From Nocardioides baekrokdamisoli (GTDB lineage: Bacteria > Actinomycetota > Actinomycetes > Propionibacteriales > Nocardioidaceae), in NCBI RefSeq assembly GCF_003945325.1, contig NZ_AP019307.1, positions 744,001 to 808,000 of the forward strand: DNA of 64,000 bases. The letters run 5' to 3'. The notes beneath the pieces were generated by a model. The model was not told the DNA's origin. It searched no databases and saw only the letters and a list, made by a program, of their open reading frames with translations. Position numbers and translations under genes: made by a program. The number at the start of each line of letters is the position of its first letter. Position 1 is the first letter of the stretch. Shown piece after piece: positions 34,976-45,110 of this stretch.

Positions 34976-37900
34976 CTAGGACTCCACGGCCGGCTCGAAC
35001 GAAGCGGCGAGCGCCGCCCGGTCGGGCAGGTCGGACGGCTCGACGATGCGACCCGATCGAACGTGAACGAACGCGGCGCGTACGTCCTCGACAGGGCAGC
35101 CTGCCAACTCCGCCCAGGCAATCCGGTACACCGCCAACTGGAGCGGATCGGCCGGCTGCTCCCCGGTCTTCCAGTCGACGACGAGGTAACCGTCGCCGTC
35201 TCGATAGACGGCGTCGATGCGACCGCGGACTACGTGGCCGCCCAGCGGCAGGGCGAAAGGCTGCTCCACCGCCTCGGGCGCGCGATCGGCGAACGGTCCG
35301 GCCTCGAAGGCCTCGATCAACTCGGCAAGGTCCTCCTCCGAGCCGATCCCGACGTCCGCCCGCCCCGGAAGTTCGTCAGGGCCGAACAGGTCGGTCTGAC
35401 CGAATCGTTGTTCCACCCATGCGTGGAATCGAGTGCCGAATCTCGCTCTCGGGTTCGGTTGCCGCGGCATCGGACGGACAACGCTTGCCAGATACGACTC
35501 CGGTGACCGTTGCCACGTGGCCAGGGCCGTGGCGGACATGGAGGTGACCGCCACATCGATCACCTCCGGCGTCTCGCGCTCGGCGAGGAGTCGCTCCAGG
35601 TCCCGATCCCAGCTCTCGACGACAGCGTCGCTGTATCCGTCATCCACAGCCTCACGGACGAGTTCGGCAGCGCGACGCCGAAGTGTCGCCTCGGCCGTGT
35701 CGTGGCTGATCGGCCACGGCAGGTCGATGAGCTGTCCGTCATACGGATTGGTCTCAATGTCGTTGTCGACCGCTTCCGCCCACTGCGACGGGATCTGGCC
35801 CCACATCGCCATCGCTTCGCGGGTCCGTTCCAGATAGGCCGACGGGCCCAGACCCTTGTCACGGTGCGGTGCCCACCGCCATGCCGAGAGCACCACCCGG
35901 TGTCGAGCTCTGGTCCAAGCGACGTACGCGAGCCGCAGTTCCTCATCGGCTGCATGTGCACGGCGGGCATCGTTCCACTCGGCGATCTGCTTGCGGTGGA
36001 GCCCGCGGAGCGGCGGCAGGTCCCGCTTGTCACCACGCAATGACAGCGGCAGGACCGCCGGCGCGGACAAGTGACTGCTGCGTGCGCGCGTGATCGGGAA
36101 GTGGTCCGTGGTGACACCCGGCACGAAGACCACGTCCCACTCCAGACCCTTGGCACGGTGGACGGTCAGCAACTTCACCGAGTCCGCCTCCGACGGCACG
36201 GCCACGTCGAGCCCCTGCTCGAACTCGTCCTCTGCCTCCAGCCAGGCCATCAGCGCCGGCAACGTCACTGCTCCGTCGTACGCCTGGAAGTCCGCCACGG
36301 CTTGCACGAACAGGTCGACGTTGTCACGTCGAGCACGGGCGCTCTCGCTGACGGCCGAGGCCAGTTCGACGTCGACTCCGGTGACGTCGATGATGCGGCG
36401 CACGAGGTCGAGCACGGGCTCGCCCGCTGCCGCCCGCAGGCGCCGCAATTCGCTGGCGAGCTCACCGAAGCGCTCCTGTGCACCATCGGAGTACGCAGCG
36501 AGGCCAGGAGCCTCCAAGGCATCCAACAGTGCTGGGGTCTCCAGGGGGTCAGCGTCCTCCGCAGCACGTGCCAACTGGTCCCGAAGGGACGTCGGCTCGG
36601 CGTCGCGACGCGGCGACAACTCGGAGGCCCGCTGACTGAGGAGCGCAAGGTCGCGGGCTCCGATCGACCACCGCGCTCCCGTCAGAAGCGTCAGCAGACT
36701 GGCGTTGTCGGTCACGTCCTGGACCAGCGAGAGCGTCGCCAGAACCTCGGCGACCTCGGGCAGCCGGAGCAGGCCTTTCAGGCCGACGATCTCCACCGGA
36801 GCACCGGCCGAGAGCAGTGCGTCGTAGACAGCTGCGCCATGGCGGTTGGATCGGACCAGCACCCCGATCTCCTTCCACTCCACGCCGGTGGCGTGGGCCG
36901 CGACCACCTCACGGCCGAGCCACTCGAGTTCGTCATCCCAGCGCTCGTGCACCCACACGTCGACCTCGCCGGGCGCAGCGCCGTCCTGGGGCCGCAGCGC
37001 CTGAACCATCCCCGAAGACTCGAGCGGAGCCGCGAGGTGGTTCGCGGTCTGCAGGATGCGTACGTCCGATCGACGGTTGGTTGCCAGCGCTAAATTCCTC
37101 GCTCCCGGGTAGTCCTCGGCGAAGCCGAGGATGTTGGAGACGGAGGCGCCGCGCCAGCCGTAAATGGCCTGGTTCGGGTCGCCGACAGCCATCACCGCAT
37201 GCCCGCCGAAGAGCGCCCTCAGCATGCGAGCCTGCGCGATTGAGGTGTCCTGATACTCGTCCAGCAGGACCACTCTGAAAGTCGCTCGCTGCAGCTCACC
37301 GACCTCCGGAGCCTCCTCCGCGAGTTGCGCGGTCAGCGCGATCTGGTCGGAGAAGTCGATCAGGCCCAGCCGAGCCTTCAGCGCCCGATAGCCGTCGACC
37401 AGACCGAGGAGTTCTGCGCGGCGGTCGATCGCCGACAGCGCCTTCAGATAGTCGCCCTTCGCTGTGTCGGCCGCCATTTCCTCCATGAGCATCGCTCGCT
37501 CCCGCGCATCGGCAACGCGGGCGTCCGACACGGTGCTGAGGTGCTCACTGAGTTCGGCGTCAAGCGACAAGAGGTCCTTGACCACCGTCTGCGGATGGTC
37601 GCTCAACAAGGCGATGTGGGTGGCGTGTTGTGACACCGCCCGGGCCGCCAACTGATACCTCGTCGCGTCGGCAATCAGCCTTGCGTCCGGTTCGTGGCCG
37701 ATACGCAATCCATGCTCGGACAGGAGGGCCCCCGCGTAGGCGTGATACGTCGAGATCGTCGGTTCATCCGAGTCGGCGGTCAGCAGATCGGCCTTCGTCA
37801 AGGCCTTGCGTACGCGCTGCTGCAACTCCCCCGTCGCCTTGGTGGTGAACGTCAGGCCGAGGATCTGACCCGGCTCGACCAGCCCATTCGCTACCAACCA

Positions 37901-38059
37901 CACGACTCGACCGGCCATCACGCTCGTCTTGCCGGATCCAGCTCCGGCGATCACCACAACCGGTTCCAAGGGCGCGGTGACGGCCGCGAACTGCTCATCG
38001 CTGAACATCCACGACTCACCCATCAGCTCCGCGAGCTGCGCCGGTGTCTCGATCCTCAC
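34976..38059 (-). CDS. adnB: AdnB helicase-nuclease subunit
   Basis: 1027 residues. UvrD-like motor: Walker A GAGSGKTSVMAG, Walker B VVLLDEYQDTSIAQ, AVGDPNQAIYGWRGA, and AYVAWTRARHRVVLS. C-terminal RecB-like nuclease: GRIDAVYRDGDGYLVVDWKTG. In mycobacteria AdnA and AdnB form the dimer that resects double-strand breaks, AdnB being the driving motor. No Fe-S cysteines here. The start overlaps the adnA stop by four bases. Confidence 0.9.
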   Translation of the reverse strand: MRIETPAQLAELMGESWMFSDEQFAAVTAPLEPVVVIAGAGSGKTSVMAGRVVWLVANGLVEPGQILGLTFTTKATGELQQRVRKALTKADLLTADSDEPTISTYHAYAGALLSEHGLRIGHEPDARLIADATRYQLAARAVSQHATHIALLSDHPQTVVKDLLSLDAELSEHLSTVSDARVADARERAMLMEEMAADTAKGDYLKALSAIDRRAELLGLVDGYRALKARLGLIDFSDQIALTAQLAEEAPEVGELQRATFRVVLLDEYQDTSIAQARMLRALFGGHAVMAVGDPNQAIYGWRGASVSNILGFAEDYPGARNLALATNRRSDVRILQTANHLAAPLESSGMVQALRPQDGAAPGEVDVWVHERWDDELEWLGREVVAAHATGVEWKEIGVLVRSNRHGAAVYDALLSAGAPVEIVGLKGLLRLPEVAEVLATLSLVQDVTDNASLLTLLTGARWSIGARDLALLSQRASELSPRRDAEPTSLRDQLARAAEDADPLETPALLDALEAPGLAAYSDGAQERFGELASELRRLRAAAGEPVLDLVRRIIDVTGVDVELASAVSESARARRDNVDLFVQAVADFQAYDGAVTLPALMAWLEAEDEFEQGLDVAVPSEADSVKLLTVHRAKGLEWDVVFVPGVTTDHFPITRARSSHLSAPAVLPLSLRGDKRDLPPLRGLHRKQIAEWNDARRAHAADEELRLAYVAWTRARHRVVLSAWRWAPHRDKGLGPSAYLERTREAMAMWGQIPSQWAEAVDNDIETNPYDGQLIDLPWPISHDTAEATLRRRAAELVREAVDDGYSDAVVESWDRDLERLLAERETPEVIDVAVTSMSATALATWQRSPESYLASVVRPMPRQPNPRARFGTRFHAWVEQRFGQTDLFGPDELPGRADVGIGSEEDLAELIEAFEAGPFADRAPEAVEQPFALPLGGHVVRGRIDAVYRDGDGYLVVDWKTGEQPADPLQLAVYRIAWAELAGCPVEDVRAAFVHVRSGRIVEPSDLPDRAALAASFEPAVES

Positions 38060-41000
38060 GACAACACACTTCCTGCACTGGTGGACGGACAGATCGGAGA
38101 GAACTCACAGAACCTGCAGTGATCACCGGGGCGAGCCACAAAGGACTCCTCCCTGATCGCACGCGACGCCGTGTCCAACTGCTCGACGACGGCCAACGGC
38201 CGGCCCGGCTCCGGCGGCGCCTGTCGTTGCACCTTGGCCTTTCCGCGTACTTCCTTGCGCAACTGAACGAGCTCCGCTCCGCCCGACCGTGCCCCCGGTG
38301 CCTGCTCAGCAACTGCGCCGTGATCAACGGCGAGCTGGTAGACACCGAGTTGCGCATTCTCGGGGAGGCTCTTGTCGCTTGGCGGGTACTTGCCGGTCTT
38401 GAGGTCCACGACGACGACGTCGCCGTCCTCGTCCAGCTCCAGACGATCGGCAGCTCCCTTGAGCTGCACCCGCACGCCGTCAGGCAGCTCCACAACCACG
38501 TCGAACTTGTGCTCCAACCCGACGATCGTCCGCGCTCCGGGGCGGCGATGCCACGCAAGGAATCGTTCGAGGACGTCAGCAACGTCGGCACGGCCGCGTG
38601 CCGCCGACCACGGCGTACGCCACGACATCCGTCCCCAGACCTCGTCAACGTGCACCATCAGGTCCGCAACGGTCGCGTCGCCCAGCTCGCCGTTGGCCAC
38701 CCGCTCGGCCAGTGCGTGGACGATCGTGCCGAATCCTTGACTGGAGGTGCTCGGACGACTCCCGCCGGCCTCCCGTTCGAGGAACCACTTCGCGGGGCAG
38801 GTCATGATCCCTTCCAACGCGCTGGCGCTGAGGCGGATCGGCTCCTGCTCCGGCCGAAGAGGCACGTCGCTGCACGTCAGCTCACGCACACCCCACCAGG
38901 TCCGCGGGTCAGCCGCCGGCGCGACCGCGGACAGCCGTCGCAGGCGGACCGCGGCAGCGCGCCGACGCTGATCCGGCTCAGCAGGGTCGGCTGCAACCCG
39001 GCGCAACTCGGAGACCAGACCCACCATGGACAACTGGCGCGGGGGTCGCCCGGAGCGACGCACCGGATCACCGTCAGAGAGGTCCGACAGGAATCGGCTC
39101 GGTTGCTCGCCGTCCTCATCGGAACTCGCGACCGCCGTCACGATCAGACGCTGACGGGCTCGGGTGGCGGCGACGTAGAAGAGCCGGCGCTCCTCGGCCA
39201 ACAACGCCGCGCGAGTCACCGGTGGCAGGAGGCCACCGGACGACAGGCGATCGGACTGCAGCAGCGTGCCGCGTTGACGCAGATCGGGCCACGCGCCCTC
39301 CTGGACGTGAGCGACCACGACGACGTCCCACTCAAGGCCCTTGGCTCGATGAGCGGTGAGCAGGCGGACGGCCTCACCGCGGACGCCACGATCAGCCAGC
39401 GTGTCCGCCGGGATCTGTTGTGCCTCGAGCAGCGCCTGAAATTCAGCCGGCGAAATGTGCTCCTGCTGACCGTGCAATCGCGCCGCGGTGTCGAACAACG
39501 CCACGACAGCGTCCAGATCCCGGTCGGCCCATCGGCCGGCCGAACCCCCGGACGCGGCGGCAGCCGCAAGCCGACGGCTCCACCCGCTGCTCTCCCAGAG
39601 CAGCCACAGCAACTGCTCGGCGCTGTCCCCCGATGCCAGCGCGACGGCGGCGGCCTGCACCAGGTCCGCGCATCGTCGAGCCCGCTCCGCGGCGATGCCC
39701 GGGACGTCGGCCACGGCCGTCGGGTCCAGGAGCAGCCGGCGCTGGAGGTCCACCAGGGCATCGCCCGGCTGCTCGGCACGAAGGCCTCGCAGCAGGACCC
39801 GCAGGTCACTGGCGTCCAGTCCTCCGAGCGGCGACGTCAGCATGGTGACCGCTGCCTCGCCGGTCACGAAACGCGGGTCCTCCCGGTCCTGCACGTCACA
39901 GTCGACGACGACACGCAAGGCGTCCAGGAGCGTACGCACGGCCGGCTCCCGGACAAGCGGGACCTCGTCGGCGGCCACCTCGACCGGCACGCCAGCCGCG
40001 GTCAGTGCCCGCCGCAGCGTCGGGATCTCGCTGCGCCCCGACCGCACCAGCACCGCCATCCGGGACCACGGCACGCCGTCAATCAGGTGCGCGCGGCGAA
40101 GCATGTCGGCGATGTGGTCGACCTCGGCCCGAGGAGTGTCGAAGGTCAGCGCCTCGACAACTCCGTGATCGGTGTCGCCGAGGCACCTGGGATCCCGGAA
40201 GATCTCGTACGCCTCACGCGGAATGGACCCGCTCACGGGCAGCGCACGCGCGACCCTGCGTGATGCCTCAAGCAGGCGCGGACCAAACCGTCGGGTCGTG
40301 CCGAGTGCGATGGTCGAAGCGGGCTCGCCCGTGGCGGTGCGGAACTGGTCGGGGAAGTCGAGGATCCCGCGGACGTCCGCACCTCGGAAGCCGTAGATCG
40401 ACTGGTCCGGATCACCCACGACGATCAGGTCGTGGCCGTCACCGGCGAGCTGTTGCAGCAACATGACCTGGCTCGGATCGCTGTCCTGATATTCATCCAC
40501 CAGCACCAGGTCATACGCCTGGCGCAGCTCAGTGCGATGAAGCGCTGCCTCGATGACCGCACGACCCATCAGGTCGGCGTAGTCGATCGCCGCATGATGG
40601 TCGAGCACGTCGAGATATTGCTCGAGGAACTCCCCCGCTGCGACGTACGCCGCGATGCCCTCAGCTTCACCGATCTCCTGCAACCGCTGTCCGTCGACCA
40701 TGCGCTCACGAGCCCGGGCGAGCAGGGCTTGCACCTCGCGGGCGAACCCTCGAGTGCCGACGGCGGCGCGCAAACGCTCGGGCCACGCGACCGACTCCGG
40801 GGCCACCTCGAGCAGATCGCGGATGATGACGTCCTGCTCGGCAGCGCTCAGCAGCCGCAGCGGAGCCGCGTACAACTCCGGAGACGCATAGCGTCGCACG
40901 AGCCCGTAGGCGAACGAGTGGAACGTGCTCGCCAACGCGCCCGACGTGGTGATCCCCAGCCGAGCGGTCACCTTCTCCCGCAACTGCTCAGCAGCCTTGC

Positions 41001-41208
41001 GCGAGAACGTCAGCGCGAGGATGCGATCAGGATCCGTGCCGCGCTCAACGCGCGCGACGATCGCCTCGACCATCGTCGTCGTCTTCCCCGTGCCCGGACC
41101 AGCGAGCACGAGCAACGGACCACCCGGGTGATCCACCACGGACTGCTGGCTCGCGTCGAGCACCGGCACGGCCGGCGCCGAGGGCTGAAGCAGGCGGTAC
41201 GTGGTCAT
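38056..41208 (-). CDS. adnA: AdnA helicase-nuclease subunit
   Basis: 1050 residues from ATG 41208. UvrD-like motor: Walker A GPGTGKTTTMVE, Walker B LVLVDEYQDSDPSQ, GDPDQSIYGFRGAD, YVAATRARQRL. C-terminal nuclease with RLELDEDGDVVVVDLKTGK; cysteines of MTCPAKW and HCRFCEFSPIC (C...CxxCx5C) form the iron-sulfur cluster pattern of AddB/Cas4-type nucleases. Acts with AdnB at broken DNA ends. First gene of the adnA-adnB-uvrD2 operon. Confidence 0.9.
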   Translation of the reverse strand: MTTYRLLQPSAPAVPVLDASQQSVVDHPGGPLLVLAGPGTGKTTTMVEAIVARVERGTDPDRILALTFSRKAAEQLREKVTARLGITTSGALASTFHSFAYGLVRRYASPELYAAPLRLLSAAEQDVIIRDLLEVAPESVAWPERLRAAVGTRGFAREVQALLARARERMVDGQRLQEIGEAEGIAAYVAAGEFLEQYLDVLDHHAAIDYADLMGRAVIEAALHRTELRQAYDLVLVDEYQDSDPSQVMLLQQLAGDGHDLIVVGDPDQSIYGFRGADVRGILDFPDQFRTATGEPASTIALGTTRRFGPRLLEASRRVARALPVSGSIPREAYEIFRDPRCLGDTDHGVVEALTFDTPRAEVDHIADMLRRAHLIDGVPWSRMAVLVRSGRSEIPTLRRALTAAGVPVEVAADEVPLVREPAVRTLLDALRVVVDCDVQDREDPRFVTGEAAVTMLTSPLGGLDASDLRVLLRGLRAEQPGDALVDLQRRLLLDPTAVADVPGIAAERARRCADLVQAAAVALASGDSAEQLLWLLWESSGWSRRLAAAAASGGSAGRWADRDLDAVVALFDTAARLHGQQEHISPAEFQALLEAQQIPADTLADRGVRGEAVRLLTAHRAKGLEWDVVVVAHVQEGAWPDLRQRGTLLQSDRLSSGGLLPPVTRAALLAEERRLFYVAATRARQRLIVTAVASSDEDGEQPSRFLSDLSDGDPVRRSGRPPRQLSMVGLVSELRRVAADPAEPDQRRRAAAVRLRRLSAVAPAADPRTWWGVRELTCSDVPLRPEQEPIRLSASALEGIMTCPAKWFLEREAGGSRPSTSSQGFGTIVHALAERVANGELGDATVADLMVHVDEVWGRMSWRTPWSAARGRADVADVLERFLAWHRRPGARTIVGLEHKFDVVVELPDGVRVQLKGAADRLELDEDGDVVVVDLKTGKYPPSDKSLPENAQLGVYQLAVDHGAVAEQAPGARSGGAELVQLRKEVRGKAKVQRQAPPEPGRPLAVVEQLDTASRAIREESFVARPGDHCRFCEFSPICPSTSAGSVLS

Positions 41209-41325
41209 CTGAGAGCGTTTTGCCTTCCAGGGAATGGAATCTCGAACCGGCACGGATCGGGACGATCAGAACCTACGGGACAGCACCGACAGATCTGACC
41301 CATGACGTACAGGACGGGCATCGAC

Positions 41326-42024
41326 TCACTCCGAGGCTTCGAGCGCCCGCAGTACGAGGCCAGTCGGGTCTGCCTCAGGCGCGGTCCAGTCGGCCCGACT
41401 GGGATGTGACAACTGCACGACCGTTGGCCCGGGTCCAGTGTGGATACGCGACCGCCAGCTACGGTTCTCATAGGTCTCACGGAAGGTGTCGTCCGGGTTG
41501 TCGGTCGGCGTGGCACCCAGCTTGCGCGCGACGAAGTCCCCCGCCTGATTGCCGAAGCAGACCACCACCCGAACGCCCAACCGCTCGATCATGCGCGCGT
41601 GGAATGGCCAGCACTCCTCGGCCCAGTTCCGCGCCTTCTCGTCTTCAAGATGCGCTGCCTGCGCAGACCGGGCGTAGATGATGTTGGAGGTGGGCACTTC
41701 GCCGGGAGCAAGGTTGACGCGGTCGAGCAGGTACCTCACTCGTCGCTGCATCGGGTCCTCCCCGACAGGGTAGAGCGTTCCCTTCGTACTCCTCGGCCAC
41801 TGCCCGTCGACGTAGTTCGAGAAGTCAGGACTGCGATCCCGCAGCAACGCGATGGCATTCGCGTGAACCGTGTCGTCCCCTGGAGCCCCGCCCGGGTTGT
41901 AGCCAAGCAGGTACAACGGCCGGGAGCCGGTCCACGAGCGCAGTCCGGATTCGAAGGCTGTCCCCGACTCCTCCCGCAGGCTTTCGGGGATTGAGTCGAG
42001 CAATTCGGTGATGAGGCCATCCAT
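41326..42024 (-). CDS. Uracil-DNA-glycosylase-fold protein
   Basis: 232 residues from ATG 42024 (GTG 42048 possible). LYLLGYNPGG, VVVCFGNQAG and VVQLSHPSRA resemble motif A (G-x-NPG), the mid-sheet and the HPS motif B of the uracil-DNA-glycosylase superfamily. It lacks the usual catalytic Asp of family 1. May be a DNA glycosylase or a non-catalytic relative. Next to the repair operon, which supports a DNA role. Confidence 0.6.
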   Translation of the reverse strand: MDGLITELLDSIPESLREESGTAFESGLRSWTGSRPLYLLGYNPGGAPGDDTVHANAIALLRDRSPDFSNYVDGQWPRSTKGTLYPVGEDPMQRRVRYLLDRVNLAPGEVPTSNIIYARSAQAAHLEDEKARNWAEECWPFHARMIERLGVRVVVCFGNQAGDFVARKLGATPTDNPDDTFRETYENRSWRSRIHTGPGPTVVQLSHPSRADWTAPEADPTGLVLRALEASE

Positions 42025-42079
42025 GAGGAGGACCCAATCACCGACCACCGACAGAAACGGATCAAGTCGACCGGCAGGT

Positions 42080-42748
42080 TCAGTCCTCGACCGCGTCCTT
42101 CGACTCGTCCCGCATGTGCGGCGTCCCAGTGACGTACTGCCCGATCAGCCCCAGCGCCCGGTGTGGCCGCACGACCTCCGGCACGAACCGGCCCTCCGCG
42201 TGGTCCCACCAACGATCGACCCGGCTCATCGTCCTGCGCATCACGTGGCCCATCGGACCGCGATGCGGGAGGTACGGATGCGGCCGCGAGGGAGCGGTCG
42301 TCTCGAGGTGTTCCAGACGATCGGTCAGCGCCTGGAAACTGCCCAGATCTGCCGACTCCATCTCGGTCACCATCGCCTCTTCGGCAGCACGCTCGGCGGC
42401 CAGCGCCTCGCCCAGTTCGTCCCAGACCACCGTCCAAGAGACGCCGCGCTCGTACGACGAACCGAACTCATGCGCCTTCGCGTGCGCGACCGAGACTCCC
42501 AGCCTCCGCGACGCCCGGCGATAGTCGCGTACGGCCTCGCGCGCATGCGCCAGCCGTGCCGCCGGCACGAGCACCTCGTCCACCGCATGCATGTGGGCGC
42601 TGGTCCGCGAGAGTAGTCCGTCGATCGCCGGGCTCCCCCGGCGTACCGTCGTCTTGTCCATGGGTACGCTCCGCGCCTGCTCGAGGCGCTCGACCAATCC
42701 GTCGTGCGTACGTTTCACCGACTCTGCCAAGCACGTGTTCGCGCTCAT
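42080..42748 (-). CDS. Conserved-looking protein of unknown function
   Basis: 222 residues from ATG 42748 with ribosome site GAGGTGAT. Mostly helical; HMHAVDEVLVPAARLAH and HEFGSSYERG could belong to a hemerythrin-like or DinB-like four-helix bundle, but no metal set is clear. C-terminal region with HRGPMGHVMRRTMSRVDRWW is basic. Confidence 0.55.
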   Translation of the reverse strand: MSANTCLAESVKRTHDGLVERLEQARSVPMDKTTVRRGSPAIDGLLSRTSAHMHAVDEVLVPAARLAHAREAVRDYRRASRRLGVSVAHAKAHEFGSSYERGVSWTVVWDELGEALAAERAAEEAMVTEMESADLGSFQALTDRLEHLETTAPSRPHPYLPHRGPMGHVMRRTMSRVDRWWDHAEGRFVPEVVRPHRALGLIGQYVTGTPHMRDESKDAVED

Positions 42749-42801
42749 TCGCCCATCACCTCGACCCTTGTGGGGTTCTTCCATCGTGCGCCGGCTGCCC
42801 G

Positions 42802-42845
42802 CAGAAAACAACAGGGCCGCCCCACCCGAAGGTGAGAGCGGCCCT
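42802..42845 (-). terminator. Terminator after moeZ
   Basis: On the minus strand AGGGCCGC (42845-42838) pairs with GCGGCCCT (42820-42813), followed by GTTGTTTTCTG at 42812-42802. Confidence 0.8.
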
Positions 42846-42858
42846 GGTGTTGAAGGCG

Positions 42859-44058
42859 TCAGTAGGACGGCTGCGACGGGTCGATCTGGTTGACCCACGC
42901 GACCACGCCACCGCCGACATGGACCGCGTCCGCGTATCCCGCGCCCTTGACGATCGCCAGGCACTCTGCCGAGCGCACGCCCGACTTGCAGTGCAGCACG
43001 ACCGGCTTGTCCGACGGGATCTGCTCCAGGGCCGACCCGTTGAGGAAGTCGCCCTTGGGGATCAGCACGGCGCCCGGGATGTGGTTGATCTCGGCCTCGG
43101 CGGGCTCACGCACGTCGATGAGTACGAAGTCGCGCTCACCGGCTGTGCGCTCGGCCAGCATCTCCTCGAGCTGCTTCACGGAGATCGTCGAGCCGGCAGC
43201 CGCCTCGGCTGCCTCGTCCGACACGGCGCCACAGAAGGAGTCGTAGTCGATCAGGTCGGTGACCGTCGGGTTGTCGCCACACAGGACACACTTGGGGTCC
43301 TTGCGCATCTTGACCTTGCGGTACTCCATCTCGAGCGCGTCGTAGATCATCAGCTCGCCGACGATCGGTTCGCCCGCGCCGATGAGCATCTTGATCGCCT
43401 CGTTGACCTGGATCGAACCGATCGAGGCGCACAGGACACCGAGCACGCCACCCTCGGCGCAGGACGGGACCATGCCCGGCGGCGGCGGCTCCGGGTAGAG
43501 GCAGCGGTAGCACGGCGCGTTCTCGACCTGCTTCGGCGCGAACACCGAGGCCTGGCCGTCAAACCGGTAGATCGAGCCCCACACGTACGGGATGCCGAGG
43601 AAGTACGCGGCGTCGTTGACCATGTAGCGCGTCGCGAAGTTGTCCGTACCGTCGACGATCAGGTCGTACCCGGAGAAGATCTGCTTCACGTTGTCGTTGT
43701 CGAGGCGCTCGTTGTGGACGATCACGTTGACGTACGGGTTGGCCTCGTTGATCGAGTCACGAGCGGACTCGGCCTTCGGGCGACCGATGTCGGACTGGCC
43801 GTGGATGATCTGACGCTGCAGGTTCGACTCGTCGACCTCGTCGAACTCCGCGATGCCGAGCGTGCCGACTCCGGCCGCTGCCAAATAGAGCAGCGCAGGC
43901 GAGCCGAGGCCACCGGCCCCGATGACGAGGACGCGCGCGTTCTTCAGACGCTTCTGGCCGGCCATGCCGACATCCGGAATGATCAGGTGGCGGCTGTAAC
44001 GACGCACCTCGTCGATGGTCAGTTCATCTGCCGGCTCGACCAGCGGGGGGATGGACAC
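42859..44058 (-). CDS. moeZ: MoeZ-type adenylyltransferase/sulfurtransferase
   Basis: 399 residues. E1-like ThiF domain (about 20-260): ATP loop GAGGLGSPALLYLA, zinc cysteines CYRCL and CVLCG. C-terminal rhodanese domain (about 285-395) with active-site Cys in VLHCKSGVRSAE. Activates and sulfurates small carrier proteins such as MoaD-like or CysO for molybdopterin and thio-cofactor assembly. Partner MoaE is at 26.8 kb. Confidence 0.95.
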   Translation of the reverse strand: MSIPPLVEPADELTIDEVRRYSRHLIIPDVGMAGQKRLKNARVLVIGAGGLGSPALLYLAAAGVGTLGIAEFDEVDESNLQRQIIHGQSDIGRPKAESARDSINEANPYVNVIVHNERLDNDNVKQIFSGYDLIVDGTDNFATRYMVNDAAYFLGIPYVWGSIYRFDGQASVFAPKQVENAPCYRCLYPEPPPPGMVPSCAEGGVLGVLCASIGSIQVNEAIKMLIGAGEPIVGELMIYDALEMEYRKVKMRKDPKCVLCGDNPTVTDLIDYDSFCGAVSDEAAEAAAGSTISVKQLEEMLAERTAGERDFVLIDVREPAEAEINHIPGAVLIPKGDFLNGSALEQIPSDKPVVLHCKSGVRSAECLAIVKGAGYADAVHVGGGVVAWVNQIDPSQPSY

Positions 44059-44164
44059 CTGGACTCCTTCTCAGCACACAACTTCTCAAGCACACACCGC
44101 GTCCGACCGTGCTCTGCTGGCAACGCGTACGCCCGGGTGCTTGTTCCCCGCAATCGTCTCGCGA

Positions 44165-45097
44165 TTACGCAGGAACGCCGGTGACGACCGTGTTTTCGAG
44201 ATAGATGTGCCCGTTCCACCCGGAGCAGGTCACGAGGAGTACGCGGGGCGGCCCGGTCAGCTGGAACAGGCTGGTGGCGTCACGCGACAGCTCCCCGGTC
44301 CCGTACTTGTGCAGGCGGACGACGACGTACCGGATCGACCCACGAGTGGTCCTGATCGTGAAGTGGTTGCCGACCTTGAGATACGAGAGGTGGTCGAACG
44401 CGCCGCCGCCGAAGTGCACCGTGTGTCCGGTCAGCACGGCCGCGCCCTCCGATGAACCCGGCCGCGGACCTTGCTTCCACCAGCCGATCATCTGCGGGTC
44501 GTCGGGCGGCAGCAACTCGCCAGAATCGCCGCTGATCGGCACCACCGTCGAGTCGACCTGCAGCAGCGGAACCTGCAGGGAGACAGGCACGCCGGGCGTA
44601 CGATCTGGTGCCGGCGGAGTCGAGTCCGCGGGTTCCGTGGTCAGCACCGCGGGGTCCCGGACGACAGCCGGCCCGGCCGGGATGAACAGATGATGCAGCC
44701 CCATCCCGACGTCGTGGACGTAGCCACCGAATCCGGGGAGGTACCACGGCACGGCGAGGACCACGCCGACCACCAGCATCAGGACTGCGGCGACCATTCC
44801 GGGCTGACGGTCGCGGCGTCGCTTGGGAATGTGCGGTCGCCGCGCTCGACGCCCCGGGATGGGTTCGGTGCGTCGGCGTTCGGTTGAGCGGATGATCGGC
44901 TCGGGCGCGACGGACGGTTCCTGGACCGGCTCGTCGGGTGCCTCGAGCACCTCCTCACGGGCATCGCGGGCCCGGGACGCAAGAACAGTGGCAGCGACAG
45001 CGACGGTTGCCGTCGCTGCCATTGCCACCGTCCGCTCGCCTCGCGTGGTCCTGGACGTCTGGCTGGAGCCAGGACCACGCGAGACGGAGTTGGACAA
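44165..45097 (-). CDS. Class F-like sortase
   Basis: 310 residues. Cytoplasmic N-terminus very rich in Arg and basic (residues 70-100), one membrane helix (GMVAAVLMLVVGVVLAVPWY), then sortase domain: catalytic His in LTGHTVHFG and Cys in LLVTCSGW. The arginine usually placed after the Cys is not obvious in the following residues, so the active site may be atypical. Anchors proteins to peptidoglycan. Immediately downstream of its probable substrate. Confidence 0.85.
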   Translation of the reverse strand: MSNSVSRGPGSSQTSRTTRGERTVAMAATATVAVAATVLASRARDAREEVLEAPDEPVQEPSVAPEPIIRSTERRRTEPIPGRRARRPHIPKRRRDRQPGMVAAVLMLVVGVVLAVPWYLPGFGGYVHDVGMGLHHLFIPAGPAVVRDPAVLTTEPADSTPPAPDRTPGVPVSLQVPLLQVDSTVVPISGDSGELLPPDDPQMIGWWKQGPRPGSSEGAAVLTGHTVHFGGGAFDHLSYLKVGNHFTIRTTRGSIRYVVVRLHKYGTGELSRDATSLFQLTGPPRVLLVTCSGWNGHIYLENTVVTGVPA

Positions 45098-45110
45098 GCG
45101 GTCCCTCAGA

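Noticed and set aside
38044..40263. Long open frame on the plus strand (about 740 codons) opposite adnA
   Set aside because: It is the GC-rich antisense shadow of the adnA gene: no family resemblance, Arg/Gln/His-rich product and no ribosome site.
42163..44184. Long plus-strand frame opposite the unknown protein and moeZ genes
   Set aside because: Shadow of the clearly identified moeZ and neighbour; product is low-complexity.
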